Below are positions 51,356 to 63,665 of a DNA stretch of 64,000 nt, piece by piece. Origin of the DNA: Ooceraea biroi (lineage: Eukaryota > Arthropoda > Insecta > Hymenoptera > Formicidae); NCBI RefSeq assembly GCF_003672135.1, contig NC_039514.1, forward strand, positions 14,807,787 to 14,871,786, written 5' to 3'. Below the pieces are notes generated by a model. That model was not told the DNA's origin. It saw only the letters and a list, made by a program, of their open reading frames with translations, and did not search any database. The position numbers were made by a program, and so were the translations under genes. The number at the start of each line of letters is the position of its first letter. Within the stretch, counting starts at the first letter, position 1.

Positions 51356-53341
51356 TTACTCTTGTTGCATTCGTACTATTAAGTTATAAGCAGAGTACGA
51401 TATTTTAAGCAGCTGTATAAAATATAATAAAAATGTGAAGAAATAAATGAAATTTTATTAATTGACTCAACCATAAATTATGCAATAAAATGTCTTGTAC
51501 TAACCGCTACAAACGATTCCAAATTCAAGCTGATGATATGTGCAGTAGTAAACTCGATGGGAATTATTGCGCGTTTCATAATGATTAACAGACTATTTTT
51601 AATGCTACTATTCAGCATTGGCCAATCCGTTTGAAAAATTCTGTCTGTTAATTCAAGACTCTGAAATTGAAAATTTTTAATATACAACAGAACGGCATAA
51701 GAATGTACGCAAAATAAAACACAATATTATAATAACATAATAGATCAAATCTTTTTTGCTTGATATTACGTATATACATATATCTCTAAACATTTTATGT
51801 CGAAATATTCTATTTGATTAAATGCACCTTCGACTTGACTTTACTTCCGAACCAGCAATAAATGAATATTTGCGTCAACATACAGAATGTGTATACGATC
51901 AATGAAATATTGTCGGCGCTCATTGTTGATTTGCTTAGTTGATACAGATTAGAACATATTATTAGTGTACTCGTTATAAACTGAAATCCGATTATTTGCG
52001 TGAATCTCGTGTTTACCAACCGCGCAAATCTGCAATCGAGTTTTTATTAACTTTTAATCTATATAATTTAAAATTTATATAATATATAAAAGAGTGATTT
52101 ATTATTAAGTTTATGCATGAGTTTTAAGCTTTTTCTAATTCTTATTTTATAAAAAATAATTTTTCTATCATGGTATCTATAATATATAATATTTTAGAGA
52201 CTTTAATTTCCAACTATCTAAACACTAGAATTTAATATCCAAAAATTTAATATCGCAAAAGGACAGGAATATTTTACAACTCTAAATAATTTTTCTGGGG
52301 CAAAACATTTTCCAGTTTTAAATCATTTTTTTCAAACAGTGAAACAAAATATTAAGATTCATGCATATATTTAATATAACGATAATAATAATTATAAGGA
52401 TAATTAACTCAAATATACTGTTATGGTGACGTATGCAATAATCCAGGGTATCTGCATTACGCGAGAGCTTCTTTAAGCGATACTCCAAGATCTCGATCTG
52501 ACAGCACACGTGCATTAAGAGACCGCATATAAGAGTATCACAAGCGACATTCACAGTGGCGCAATAGAAGGTGCTTAGGAACTGATGAGCGTAAGTGACA
52601 CAAAACACCATATAAGATGAATAATCATATGGTACCCATTCCCTGTACGTCAGTCTTCTATGCCTGAAATCAGCGAGCAATGATGTCAAGCCAGAACATG
52701 ACCATGATGTCTCGATGAGGATCGTATAACGTAATGTGTTCATCCTAAAAAGTAATTAAAGAGATGATAGGAATGTCATTTCCATGTAGCTTTTGGTGTA
52801 AGAAATGTAAAAGAGAATCCTTTTTTTCTAATTTAATTTTTTAATTTCATCTTTTTAAATATAAAAATATTTTTACTCCATATATCTTCCAAAAATAAAG
52901 TGCTTTTTGTGAATAAAATGAAATATAAATTTAGAAAAAAGATTATGATTAAAGAAAACTCTGAAAGTTACATATTTACCATATTAATTTATCAAACTTC
53001 CGGCGAATTTCCATCTCACTTAAATCCAATGGTTTAAACGGCTCCTCGGTGAATTTGCTAATTAGTGCTGCAATGTTCTTATAATTCATCCACATGATCA
53101 ATAATTTATAGCCCGAAACGGACACATTTAACATCATGTATGAGTTGTTAGTAAAATCATCGGGATTATCTACGTTCAGCACGATGTCCATAAATTGTAA
53201 AAATGCGAATATGTACAGAATGGTAATTATAAATATTCTGTAGATATTGTAAACAACACGTCTAAATAATGACGTCCACGAAGGCGGTCGAAAGCAACCA
53301 ACGGACATAACAATCATGAATGTTAATTTTAGAATATGCAT
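51356..53341 (-). CDS. Odorant receptor F (7tm_6 family)
   Basis: Exons: 53341-52980, 52744-52409, 52029-51828, 51660-51505 and 51412-51356; 370 residues. Start MHILKLTFMIVMSVGCFRPPSWTSL; also WMNTLRYTILIETSW, RRLTYREWVPYDYSSYM, ATVNVACDTLICGLL, CCQIEILEYRLKKL, CWFGSKVKSK, MKRAIIPIEF and LLKISYSAYNLIVRMQQE. It is closest to G, sharing the YREWVPYDYSS and FARLVN signatures. The exon 2 donor is GTTAAT, weaker than the GTTAGT used in most siblings. The third-exon ending GSKVKSK departs from the common GNKVKLK. The gene is intact. Confidence 0.92.
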
Positions 53342-54321
53342 TTTCAGATATTATTTAATTAATTATACTGTGTACCTAGCTATGTAAAATGCGTGAAAAA
53401 TGCGTTAATTGAGATTTTAATGATATAATATTATAGTATAAGTTTTAAAGTCAGTGGATAAACACGATATACATTGTTCACAAGATTTCTGCAATCTGAC
53501 AGAATCTCTATCTGGATGCAATAGTATAACTGGAAATCAAATAATGTTATTTAGAGATAGAGAGAAAAAGAAAGCTCTTGGGAATATCTATAGACTTATT
53601 ATATATGACCCGACATGATCTCTGATGATATATCTAGTATATTCAGTATCTATTTCCATCCATACTACCGTTTACTGAAATTGCCTGCAAATAGTGCTAC
53701 GCAAAACTTATTATAAGAGGAATTCTCTTCTTCTTACATAATATGTTCCAGAACATAGGGGACAAAAATTATAATACAACGGAAAGAATGAATCCGTCAA
53801 AACTTTATTAATATAAAATGCGGGTAATTTCCATAATAGCTTTGCTTACTATTTTCTGATACATTAAAAACACAATATTTTATCTTTCCTTTTTCTTAAA
53901 ACTTAGAATTTCTTAGGAATTGGAATTTCATATGTCGCCTATTTATTGATTCCTATACACGCTTTATAAATGTGTAACATAGTTGCATCGGAAACGCACG
54001 TAAGGCAATATAAGTAGACATTACTGTTCACAGTCAATTCAGTGAATTCAGTGAAGTCCAAATCTAATTCAGTGAACTGCATCACTTTAGTCTTGATAAT
54101 AGAAAGGAAAGACAGAAAAGAAAGTTTAAAAAATTGAAGAATAGATATGTAAGATATTTATATAAAAATTTAACAATATATTTAGAATGTTTTAAAAAAT
54201 TTGAAAATTCTTGTAATATATTTTAACAATATTTTAAACAAGAAAAAATATATATACATATATTTCTTTTCTATTTATAGCAGAAAAAAATATTGTAAAC
54301 ATGCACGCGCGCTAGGTTTAT
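53342..54321. other. Spacer upstream of receptor F
   Basis: AT-rich. It includes a short repeat around TTCAGTGAA at 54036-54080. No exon was recognised. Confidence 0.4.
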
Positions 54322-55052
54322 TTAAGGGGGGATTCAGGTCTAGGAGCCCGATTTTTCAGGTATTTTTACTATTTTTTTATGCAAAATTGTTTAGATTTAT
54401 TTATACCAGGGTTTCTCGTACATATTAGTACACATCTTGAGTATCTTTCAGAATTTTTTATTGCTTTGTTTCATAAAATAAGTCTTGTACAGCAATAATT
54501 ACAAGGGCATGTAAACAAGAAAGTGCTCCACGGTACCCATGATTGCGGCCGTTCTGCTTATCTGAACCAAAAAATCCAAAGAGATTCTTAAAATATATGT
54601 TGATGGCTATCGTTTGAACTAGAATAAATAAACAATATCGCAAAAAAAAAACAAAATGGCATCGTTTAGAAGATTGGGTTCTGATTTTTGCGATTTTTTT
54701 TTTATTTAAAGGGCTGCAAGATTAATAAAAATGAACATTTTGACTTGATTCTAGTTCAGGCGATAGCCATCAACATATATTTTAAGAATCTCTTTGGATT
54801 TTTTGTTTTAAATAAGCAGAACGGCCGCAATCATAGGTACCGTGGAGCACTTTATTTTTTACATGCCCTTATAATTATTGCTGTACAAGACTTATTTTAT
54901 AAAATAAAGCAATAAAAAATTCTGAAAGATACTCAAGATGTGTACTAATATGTACGAGAAACCCTGGTATAAATAAATCTAAACAATTTTGCATAAAAAA
55001 AATAGTAAAAATACCTGAAAAATCGGGCTCCTAGATCGGAATCCCCCCTTAA
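54322..55052. mobile_element. 731-bp foldback with TTAA flanks between receptors F and G
   Basis: Both ends read TTAAGGGGGGATTC inward, followed by arms of about 300 bases (54322-54626 and about 54750-55052) that match in inverted orientation with few differences. The TTAA flank is the target choice of piggyBac-type elements, but the ends are not their classical ones, so the family is left open. The two frames from the arms (MRYCLFILVQ..., reading outward) are repeat by-products. Confidence 0.8.
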
Positions 55053-55337
55053 CACAATTATCTTATTACAATTCTTTTACACTTATTTTACTGTTACTTT
55101 TAGTGTTATTTTACTGTTATAATTACTCTACTGTTTGGACCTCGATGTTAACAACAAAATATTTTATAATTGTTTTCCTAGTGATTATAAGCTTTTAGGA
55201 ATTAAACATCTATTAACATATTCTTTATAGGTACTGATTCCGCACACAGGGTTTGCGTAAAGAAATCACATCGTAAATATGCATAAGTAACTATAGATAA
55301 CAATCAGAAATATAACAGTTATTTTAACTTAATCCTT

Positions 55338-57563
55338 TTACTCTTCTTGTACTCGTCCCAATAAATTGTAAGCAGAGTATGACATTTTGAGCAACTGAAA
55401 TAATAAAATAATAATCGAATAAAATCAGATCATTGTAAACAATAATAATAAAATTAATTAATTAATAAAAATAAATTTCTTAAGCAATTGGTGGAAAGTA
55501 TAATAAACTTTTTATCAAAAAAGTCCTATTGTTATATGTAATTGAGCGAGAGACAATAAAATTTTTTTAATTATCAATTTAATTCATATGTATATTAAGA
55601 AAAATTAATATAATATAATAAATTAAGAAAAATGTTTTATACTAACTCGGACGAAAGAGTCTAAATCCATAGTCAAAATGTATGCAGTGTTTATTTCAAT
55701 AGGAATTGTCGTGCGTTGCATAATAATCAACAGACACTTTTTAATACTATCGTTCATGATTGGCCACTCCATTTGGAAAATGCTATCTGTTAATTGGTAA
55801 CTCTGTAAAAAGATACGTGATATTACTTATAATCTGTATACCAAACCATTTTATTAGGCGTACCTTTAATTTGACTTTATTCCCAAACCAACAATAAATG
55901 AATATTTGCGTTAACATACAGCTAGTATACATGATCAACTGAACATGGTTTGCGCTCAGGGACGACTTAGTCAGTTGATATAAATTGGCACAAATTACTA
56001 ACATACTCGCTATAAACTGATATCCGATTATTTTCGCAAATCTTATGTTCACCAATCGTGCAAATCTGAAATCGAATTATATCTTTTTCAAGATCGTATT
56101 AAATCAAGTCAATAAAATTTAGTTTAATTGTTGTAATTAATGAGAGATTATTATATGTATAAACAATAATAAATTATAATAAATTATATTAATAATAAAT
56201 TATATTAAAAGTAGGAATATGATTTTTATGTTTTTATCTTCAATCATTTGCATGATAATGAATACTGAATGATATATAATTTTCCGACATCAATATAAAT
56301 ACTAACTCAAAAATTCGATTGTGATGTCGTATGCAGTAGCCCACACTATTCTTATTGCTTGAAAGCTTCTTCAGACGATATTCTAAGACCTCGATTTGGC
56401 AGCACAGGTGCATTAAGAACCCGCAAAGGAGAGTATCGCAAGCGACGTTCACAGTAGCGCAATGGAACGTGCTTACCATTTGCTGAGCGTACGTAAAACA
56501 AAACGCCATGAAAGACGAGTAATCGTATGGTACCCATTCTCGATACGTCAACCTTCTATGTGTAAAATCAGTGAACAATGATGTCAAAGCGATGAAGGAG
56601 CACGTTGTCTCAATCAAAATTGTATAACGTAATGTGTTATTCCTGAAAAAAATTGCTGAGGAGATTATTACGACTTCTAACATGAACTCCCGAATGAAGC
56701 AGCTGTCAGTTTTGTCTTTTATAATATTACATCTTTCGTAACAGTTGATATATTATTTAATAGCAAAGTTGTATTAACAACAAAACTTAATTTAAAATCA
56801 ACTCACACTCAAGGTGAATTAAACATAAAGATATTTTAAAACAAAGGACGTTTAAATATTATGACTATATTAGAGTCGACATTAAAAATCCATTAGAAAA
56901 TTTGAAGCGAAGTTAAAATGTTCAAATATTGTATAATTATAAGATAAATAATAAAAATGTACACATCGACATAATCGCATCTACCAGATTCTACTCATTC
57001 ATATAATTTTAATTAAACATTATGATATTGTAACATGTTTAATTAAGATATTTGTATATTTGTGAATTTATCAAATTTTCTTCAAAGGATTACAATTCTT
57101 ATTCTTTATAATTATAAAGTTTTTTATTAAGTGTTATAATATTATAATCTTTTTTATTAAAGTTTATATAAAGTTATCCTTAATTAATTAAGATATATAT
57201 TTACCGTACGATGTTATCAAATTGTTTGTGAATATTTATCTCATCCAGATCTAATGGTTTGAACGGTTCTTCAGTGAGATAATTAATCAACGTTGCAAAA
57301 TTCTCGTAATTTATCCACATAATGAACATTTTGTAAGACGCGGCGGACGTGGTCAACAGCATGTTCAAATTATTTGTAAAGTCGTCGGCATTGTCAATGT
57401 CCAGCAAAATATCCATTATTTGCAGCATAGTAAAAGTGCATAACATGCTAATTATGTATAATCTGTAGATGATATAAATTGTACATTTAAATGGGGATGT
57501 CCACGACAACGGCCGGAAGCATCCAGCGATCATAACGATTGTATATGTCAATTTCAGAGGCAT
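55338..57563 (-). CDS. Odorant receptor G (7tm_6 family)
   Basis: Exons: 57563-57205, 56642-56307, 56065-55864, 55802-55647 and 55394-55338; 369 residues. The start is the ATG of MPLKLTYTIVMIAGCFRPLSW; the frame upstream has no other ATG. Motifs: NNTLRYTILIETTC, RRLTYREWVPYDYSSFM, ATVNVACDTLLCGFLMH, CCQIEVLEYRLKKL, CWFGNKVKLK and LLKMSYSAYNLLGRVQEE. It is a near neighbour of F by sequence and position. In exon 4 the usual PIEF is PIEI and the exon ends FVR where others end FVA or FVK. Intron 1 is rather long (about 560 bases) and AT-rich. Confidence 0.92.
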
Positions 57564-59128
57564 TTTTGATGTCACTATATTTTAATTTTTGCAATAATAT
57601 TACAATACATAATATATAAAATACGTATTGTACTCAGTTATACGTATATCTTAAGCAATGCTTGTACTCTTCGAGATAGATTCTTGTTCACGAAGATCTA
57701 TAACGCGGCAAAAGCGAAAACTGATTACGTAACTTCAGAAGGAGAACTTCCAAATGTCTATAGATTTGCGAGCTATTTCTCTGACAGCGATGAAATTTTC
57801 TTTTTTTTTCAGCATTTAATATGTATTATCTCGGTAATGTCACCTTTGCGACAATTCCTCGCAAAATAACGGTTATATGAATCAACCGAAAGCATTTTTC
57901 TTAAATGCAACTTTTATCACTTTATTAGATAGTAAAGTATTATTCTTACGTTACACGGCCATGAACAGAGAAAAAATAAAAATAAAAGGAAAGGCATATA
58001 ATTGAAGTTTTAGAAGTCCCGATTGTAAAACGAATAATTTTCTTGATACACCTTATTTATCCTATGTCATCGGTAATTTTATTTCATTTATTATTACCTT
58101 TAGCTAGGAATCTCGAGATGTCATTCTTTATCGATTTCTGCAATCGTAATATAAACGCGGAAAGAGTTACATCTACGGTATGCGCGTCTGTCATATTATT
58201 ATAGTCGAAAATAAAATAATGAAGTGGGATAATACGGAAGAACGTTAGAATAGATACATTTTAAACAAAATACTACTTGGTGTATTTTATGTGTAGAAAT
58301 AAAAAATAATATTGAAAAAATGATAACTATAATTAATTCAAGAAATTAATTTTATTCGCATTAAATAACAACATGATATTGTCCGGAGGTGGCTCCACCA
58401 AAACCGCATTTTCACTTCGATTCTTTGTTTACCGCGTCGCGTTTCCATGAAACACTAGTCTCCTGTCTCACCTTTCCGTTTCCGATTATATTTCTCTGAT
58501 TCCGCGCCCCCCTTACTGGCGGAATTTTGTCTCCTTTTAATAAAACTATTTTCGTCGATTATTTTAATTGCTTTAGCAAGTTCCATAGCCACTTTCAACG
58601 AAGTGATACCTTTCAGTTGAATGTTTCGCTTAATGAAACCGACAGTGCAACGAAATTACGAGAATGCGATCTTTTCGCGCACCTCGACCTCGACCGAGCA
58701 TTCCGGATAGACCTGGACAGACGCTCCAGATCTGCGCCTCATGTGAAAAATCTTCCCCAAACGCTTGTTTTCGATTGGTAAACTGATAATACATATTCAT
58801 TGCTGTATATTTCTAAAGAAATATACTTATATTTTGTTTAGATGTCGTCACATTAAAAATATATTTTATTTCTTTATTCATCCTGATTGAAAGTTTGAAG
58901 ATGTTGCAAGTTTTATTTACTTTAGTTTTTAAATAGAGCAATACTATTATAAAAATATATAGCTAAAGATACAGTACAATATGTACGAGACTAATACTAC
59001 TCTCTTTATTTATATGATATGCAATTGCGCAGAAAATTATTATCTTTAACACCATTGTCCAACATTCTCTTTGATACTGCATGTCCAAATTTTAAATATT
59101 CCTATTGTTTCTTCCTTTAATAGTATTA
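57564..59128. other. Spacer between receptors G and H with a GC-richer patch
   Basis: Mostly AT-rich. Bases 58380-58790 are richer in GC and CpG and hold an 84-residue plus-strand frame (from 58527) without splice context or family resemblance. This could be the trace of another element or of a regulatory segment. Confidence 0.35.
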
Positions 59129-61935
59129 CTACTTTTTATTTCCTTCCATTTGTTGAAGTATGCTATATGCCGAATATGATGCCTTAAGTAACTGAAAAGC
59201 ATCCGTTCTTACATTTCTGAACATAATAGTTTACTGCTGTAAGAGTAAATTTATTTTCCAACCTTAACGAAAGAATCTAAATTCACTGTAAGAATATGTG
59301 CAGTAGAAATATCGATAGGCACCAGAGAGCGATTCATTATCATTATAAGATTCTCCTTAGTTCCCTTATCCGATGCTATCCAGTCCATCTCAAAGATATC
59401 ATCAGCAAGTTGAATACTCTGTAATGAAAATTGTCAGAGCATTAATAAGACATATATTTTTTATTAGAAATATAAATAACAGTTAAATGATCTAGTTACG
59501 TTAGTGTACATAATATAATCCTTTTTAACAAAATGTCACGTATGTGCTAATAATTATCTTTTCTTCTTTGATTATTAAGTCTGACATTGTGACGATATTT
59601 AATTATACATATAATTAATACCTTTAATTTCACTTCGTTACCGTACCAGCAATAGATTAGAATTTGTAAACACATACAGATTGTGTATAATAATAATGGG
59701 ACAACTTCCGCGTTCATCGACATTCTTGCTAGTTGGAACATACTGGAACATAATACTAGCGTACTCACTGCAAACTGAACGGCGATTATAACCCTGAATT
59801 TTTCATTTATCATATATGCGAATCTACAAAAGAAACATGTTATTGTCACATGTTGGTTTATTTCTAGAAATATTATTATTATTTATAATAACATATATAA
59901 TTAATACACACAATTAAACAATTTGTATGTATAATTAATAACTAATATTTGGCATATAAGCATACAATCAATCAAAGCGCATATAATTAATTATACAAAT
60001 ATTACACTAAATATATTATTTTTGTATTATATTAATTGCAAGCATTGCTGTATATACCAATACTTCGTATCGTAATCGTACTTGTAATACGTTTTAATTT
60101 TACACAACCATAATTTTAGATTAGTAGAGAAGAGATGCCAAAACCGACATACCATTTTGTTTTTGGAGGTTCTTATCTTTTAACTTAAAGCTCGAAATAA
60201 ATATTTGCGTACACATACTTATATACAGGGTGTAACTTAAAAAGCGCCCACTAAGTACATAGTGTTCTGATGAAAACTCGAGTCGAAAAGTCCTGAACCA
60301 TTTTTTTCTATAATGCTTAATAAAGCAGTAATTATTGAGTAAAGTTGCGCCAATCAACACCGATAGAGTATGTCGGTTTACGGTAAATTCTGAAATTTAA
60401 ATTCTAAATCTTTGAAATCTGTAATAAAGATAAAAATTAAATTAAATATTTTTAGAAAGTTACAAGCATATAGAAGAACTTGATATTATAAAAACAGCTG
60501 TATGACTGCCGTTGTTTAAACTACGTAATTCGTCAAAAAACTTATAGAAAACTTATAAAAAAAAAATCTTTTGAACTTCAAGAACTCGATATAAGCTCAT
60601 TTAGCATATAAACAAACAAGAAATATATAAATTATAAGTTCTTAATACGTTAATTAACTAAATAGATCGCGTTTATATTAGTTTTGATAAAGTAACATTT
60701 ACTTTCGGAGAAATAGGGGTATGTTTTAAGAGGTTTATGTCAGTTTCGGCGTCTTTCCTCTATAACGGCTTTAGGAACCGTTTTATGCTATTGTTAAACA
60801 ATAGTGAATTAGTTTAACTGTAAGTAAGAAGACGATTACGGTTTATTGGTACGTTTTAAAAGACATATTAATTCACAAAATTTCATACAAAAACTAACTT
60901 ATAGATACTCTCGTGCTGACATACACATTCACTCAAATCGTTTCGGTTGCGTAAGCATTTTCTTAGCCGACATTTCAAAATGTCAATCTGGCAGCAAATG
61001 TGCAGGAACAATCCGCAGATCATACAGTCACAGGCGACATTCACGATGGATGCAGCTGTCAAGCTGACCAATTGGCGAAAGTACGTAAAATAATATATTA
61101 TACCGGACGAATACTCATATGGCAGCCACTCTCTGTATGCTAAATCTCCTCTTCGGAAGTTTATGAACAAGGTTGTCAGATTCATGCACGCACACGTTGT
61201 TTCGATCATAACTGTGTACACTTTGGCATTAGTTCTGCAAAACGATTATAGATACTCAACTGATTCGTGATAAGTTTGCTTTGCATTTTCTTTTTGTTTT
61301 ATTTTTAAAAAAGAGAGAATGCATTTTTTTCTCTTAAAACGATATATTTATATTTAGAGGATATATTATCTATATAATTATTTTTTTACTAAAACCATTG
61401 CATTTCATATTTACCAAATCTATCCGTTAAGTAAACAATGTTACCTATTATATAATAAAATAATTTTAAAAAATTGATATTTTTCCCAGAAAGCATGATA
61501 TAGGTACAGATATATACACATATACATATAAGAGCAATATTTCCTCCAACATACAAATGTTCAAACTTCTTACTGTATCATGTTATCAAATTGCTGCCGA
61601 ATTTCAATTTCATCTGGTTCTAATGGTCTAAATGGTTCCTCGGCCAAAGTATCGGTTAATTTTGCGATGTTCTTACGATTATGCAACAAACTGAGCATCT
61701 TGCAGCAAGCGATAACCATGGCCAACATAACATAAAAAGTTGCGGTAAAATCCTCAGGATTATCGACATTCAAAATGATGTCCAGAAGTTGCGGTACCAT
61801 GAAGGTGAACAACAATAATGTTACGAAAATCGTGTATGCATTATACACTGTTCGCTTGCACAATGGGGACCAGGAAATTGGTGGCCAGCATCCCGCCACC
61901 GTAAGAACTTTCAATGGAAATTGCATGACCCGCAT
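59129..61935 (-). CDS. Odorant receptor H (7tm_6 family)
   Basis: Exons: 61935-61574, 61234-60899, 59823-59622, 59418-59263 and 59191-59129; 372 residues, the longest of the array. Start MRVMQFPLKVLTVAGCWPPISW; a second Met at residue 4 could serve instead. Motifs: TNAKVYTVMIETTC, YREWLPYEYSSGIIYYF, CCQIDILKCRL, CWYGNEVKLK (Tyr for the usual Phe), MNRSLVPIDI and LLKASYSAYSILQQMEGNKK. The tail is longer than in receptor I because the stop codon has shifted. Intron 2 is about 1.07 kb, twice that of its siblings, since a MITE (60125-60762) sits in it. Confidence 0.92.
60125..60762 (-). mobile_element. MITE, copy 2, with a small insertion, in intron 2 of receptor H
   Basis: Inverted ends TAGAGAAGAGATGCCAAAAC and, from the other side, TAGAGGAAAGACGCCGAAAC. 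The body matches the element at 16220-16711 in reverse orientation. An extra stretch of about 130 bases (about 60236-60368, with CAGGGTGTAACTTAAAAAG at one side) is absent from copy 1 and is probably a later insertion. Confidence 0.75.
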
Positions 61936-63665
61936 TTTTCGAAATTCGTTATTCGACTTTTAATAGTTTAAAATACCAAATGTAAAAAGATACCTACAAT
62001 GCGCGTGTTATATTACATATAAAATAATTCTTGCAAAATGTAATTATACAGTGTAATCCGGAGAAGCTTTAAAAAATAATTTGTTGAAATTCTTAATACA
62101 ATATCCAAATAAAGGTGTTACTTAAAAAGTTATTCAAAAGTGCAGTTTTGTCCATTACATAACATGAAGTTACTCACATATGTAATTGGGATTGTATCGA
62201 AGAACAAGTTTAGCAACTGTATAAAAACTGTTGAGCTAATCCTGATGATTTTGCACGCCGATATTTCTTAATGATTTTACGAAACTCCGACAAACTTGGC
62301 AAAGTTTATAGCCATGTGACATGACTTTCCGCACATATGTTGCTCGCGTGGCTTTCCTCTTCGCATTCGACTGCCATATAATTATGGCAATATCGAACTA
62401 CTTGCAATAATTTCAATCGCTAATAATAATTTCATGAAATTACGTTAGACGTATCCATTACATAAATGGACGTGTCCATTCTTTTCTCTCTCTTCTCTTG
62501 AAGATACTTTATAATAATGAATACAATGTTATATTCATTATCGTATATCATGTTACATTGTTATATACATGTTACATTTTAATAAAAAGAGGCAATAATG
62601 CAATAGTCTATGAGTAAAATAGACGATTCGATTGTTAATGAAGCATGAATTATATCTTTCGACATGCAATCTTAATGCAGTTATAGTCCATACTTGTATA
62701 GCAAATGTAGAATTTGTTATTGCCCCATGTTCCACCCTACGTGCAACTGTCATCGTTAACGCTGTTGAGTATGTGTGTGCTCGTATTGACCGGCAGGATA
62801 CACACACAAGCGCGGTTTCAGGAACTGATTAAATATACATATATACATGTAAAGCAAGCGTAGTACGTTGCAGTAATACGTCGGCCCATATTCAGAACTC
62901 ACTAACATCTGTTACTTAAACGCGTGATGACCAATAACAGTGCTCGTTCTCGTGCAATAAGTGGCTACCCAGTGAAAAATGACTTGTCGATCGACGTTGA
63001 AATAATATCGAACCGACGTCGATTTGACGGTTTCGACGTCGATCGACGAGTCATTTCTCACTGGGTATTGGCACCTTTCAGATCACTTAATGTGGATGGC
63101 AAACAAGAGTATACGACGCGCGTTTTATTCATTGCAGTATTCAAGTGCCGCTGACGTTTCGTCAAAGTGAGTACATTTATTAGATTTATTGATATATTAT
63201 TGTTATTGTTATATTGCTTATTTATTTTTATCATATAAATATAAATGTTGTTTTCTTTATAAATGAACAACAAAAGGAACAAATTTCTTTGCTGAAGAAA
63301 AGAAAACAATAGTCAATTTAGTTTTCTGGAATAAAAATATTCTGGAAGACAAAAACAACAGAGCATAAAAAATAAAATGTTTTGGCAGAGAAAATGAAAA
63401 ACAATCATCTAAATAATATCCTTTAGACTGCATTTCGATATTTATTACATTAATTACATTTTCCATAATTTATTATAATAATATTCCCTCTATTTATATG
63501 ATATGCAATTGCGCAGAAAATTATTATTATTATTATTATTATTATCAGATATCTTTAACACTTTTGTCCTTTAACATTCTCTTTGCACTGCATGTCCACA
63601 TTTTAAATATTCCTATTTTTTCATCCTTTAACAGTATTACTACTTTTTACTTCCTTCCTTTTTAT
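61936..63665. other. Spacer between receptors H and I
   Basis: No receptor exon was found. It contains a palindromic MITE (62966-63067). The last about 170 bases (63490-63660) duplicate the 3' flank of receptor H. Confidence 0.5.
62966..63067. mobile_element. 100-bp palindromic MITE, CCCAGTGA ends
   Basis: TACCCAGTGAAAAATGAC at the left and its complement ending CACTGGGTA at the right, with arms that include GTCGATCGACGT. TA on both sides suggests a TA target duplication. The arms make up nearly the whole element. Confidence 0.75.

Noticed and set aside
54458..54915. Pair of similar 61-75 residue frames (LVQAIAINIYFKNLFGFF...)
   Set aside because: They come from the two arms of the 731-bp palindrome in opposite directions, with no other evidence of coding.
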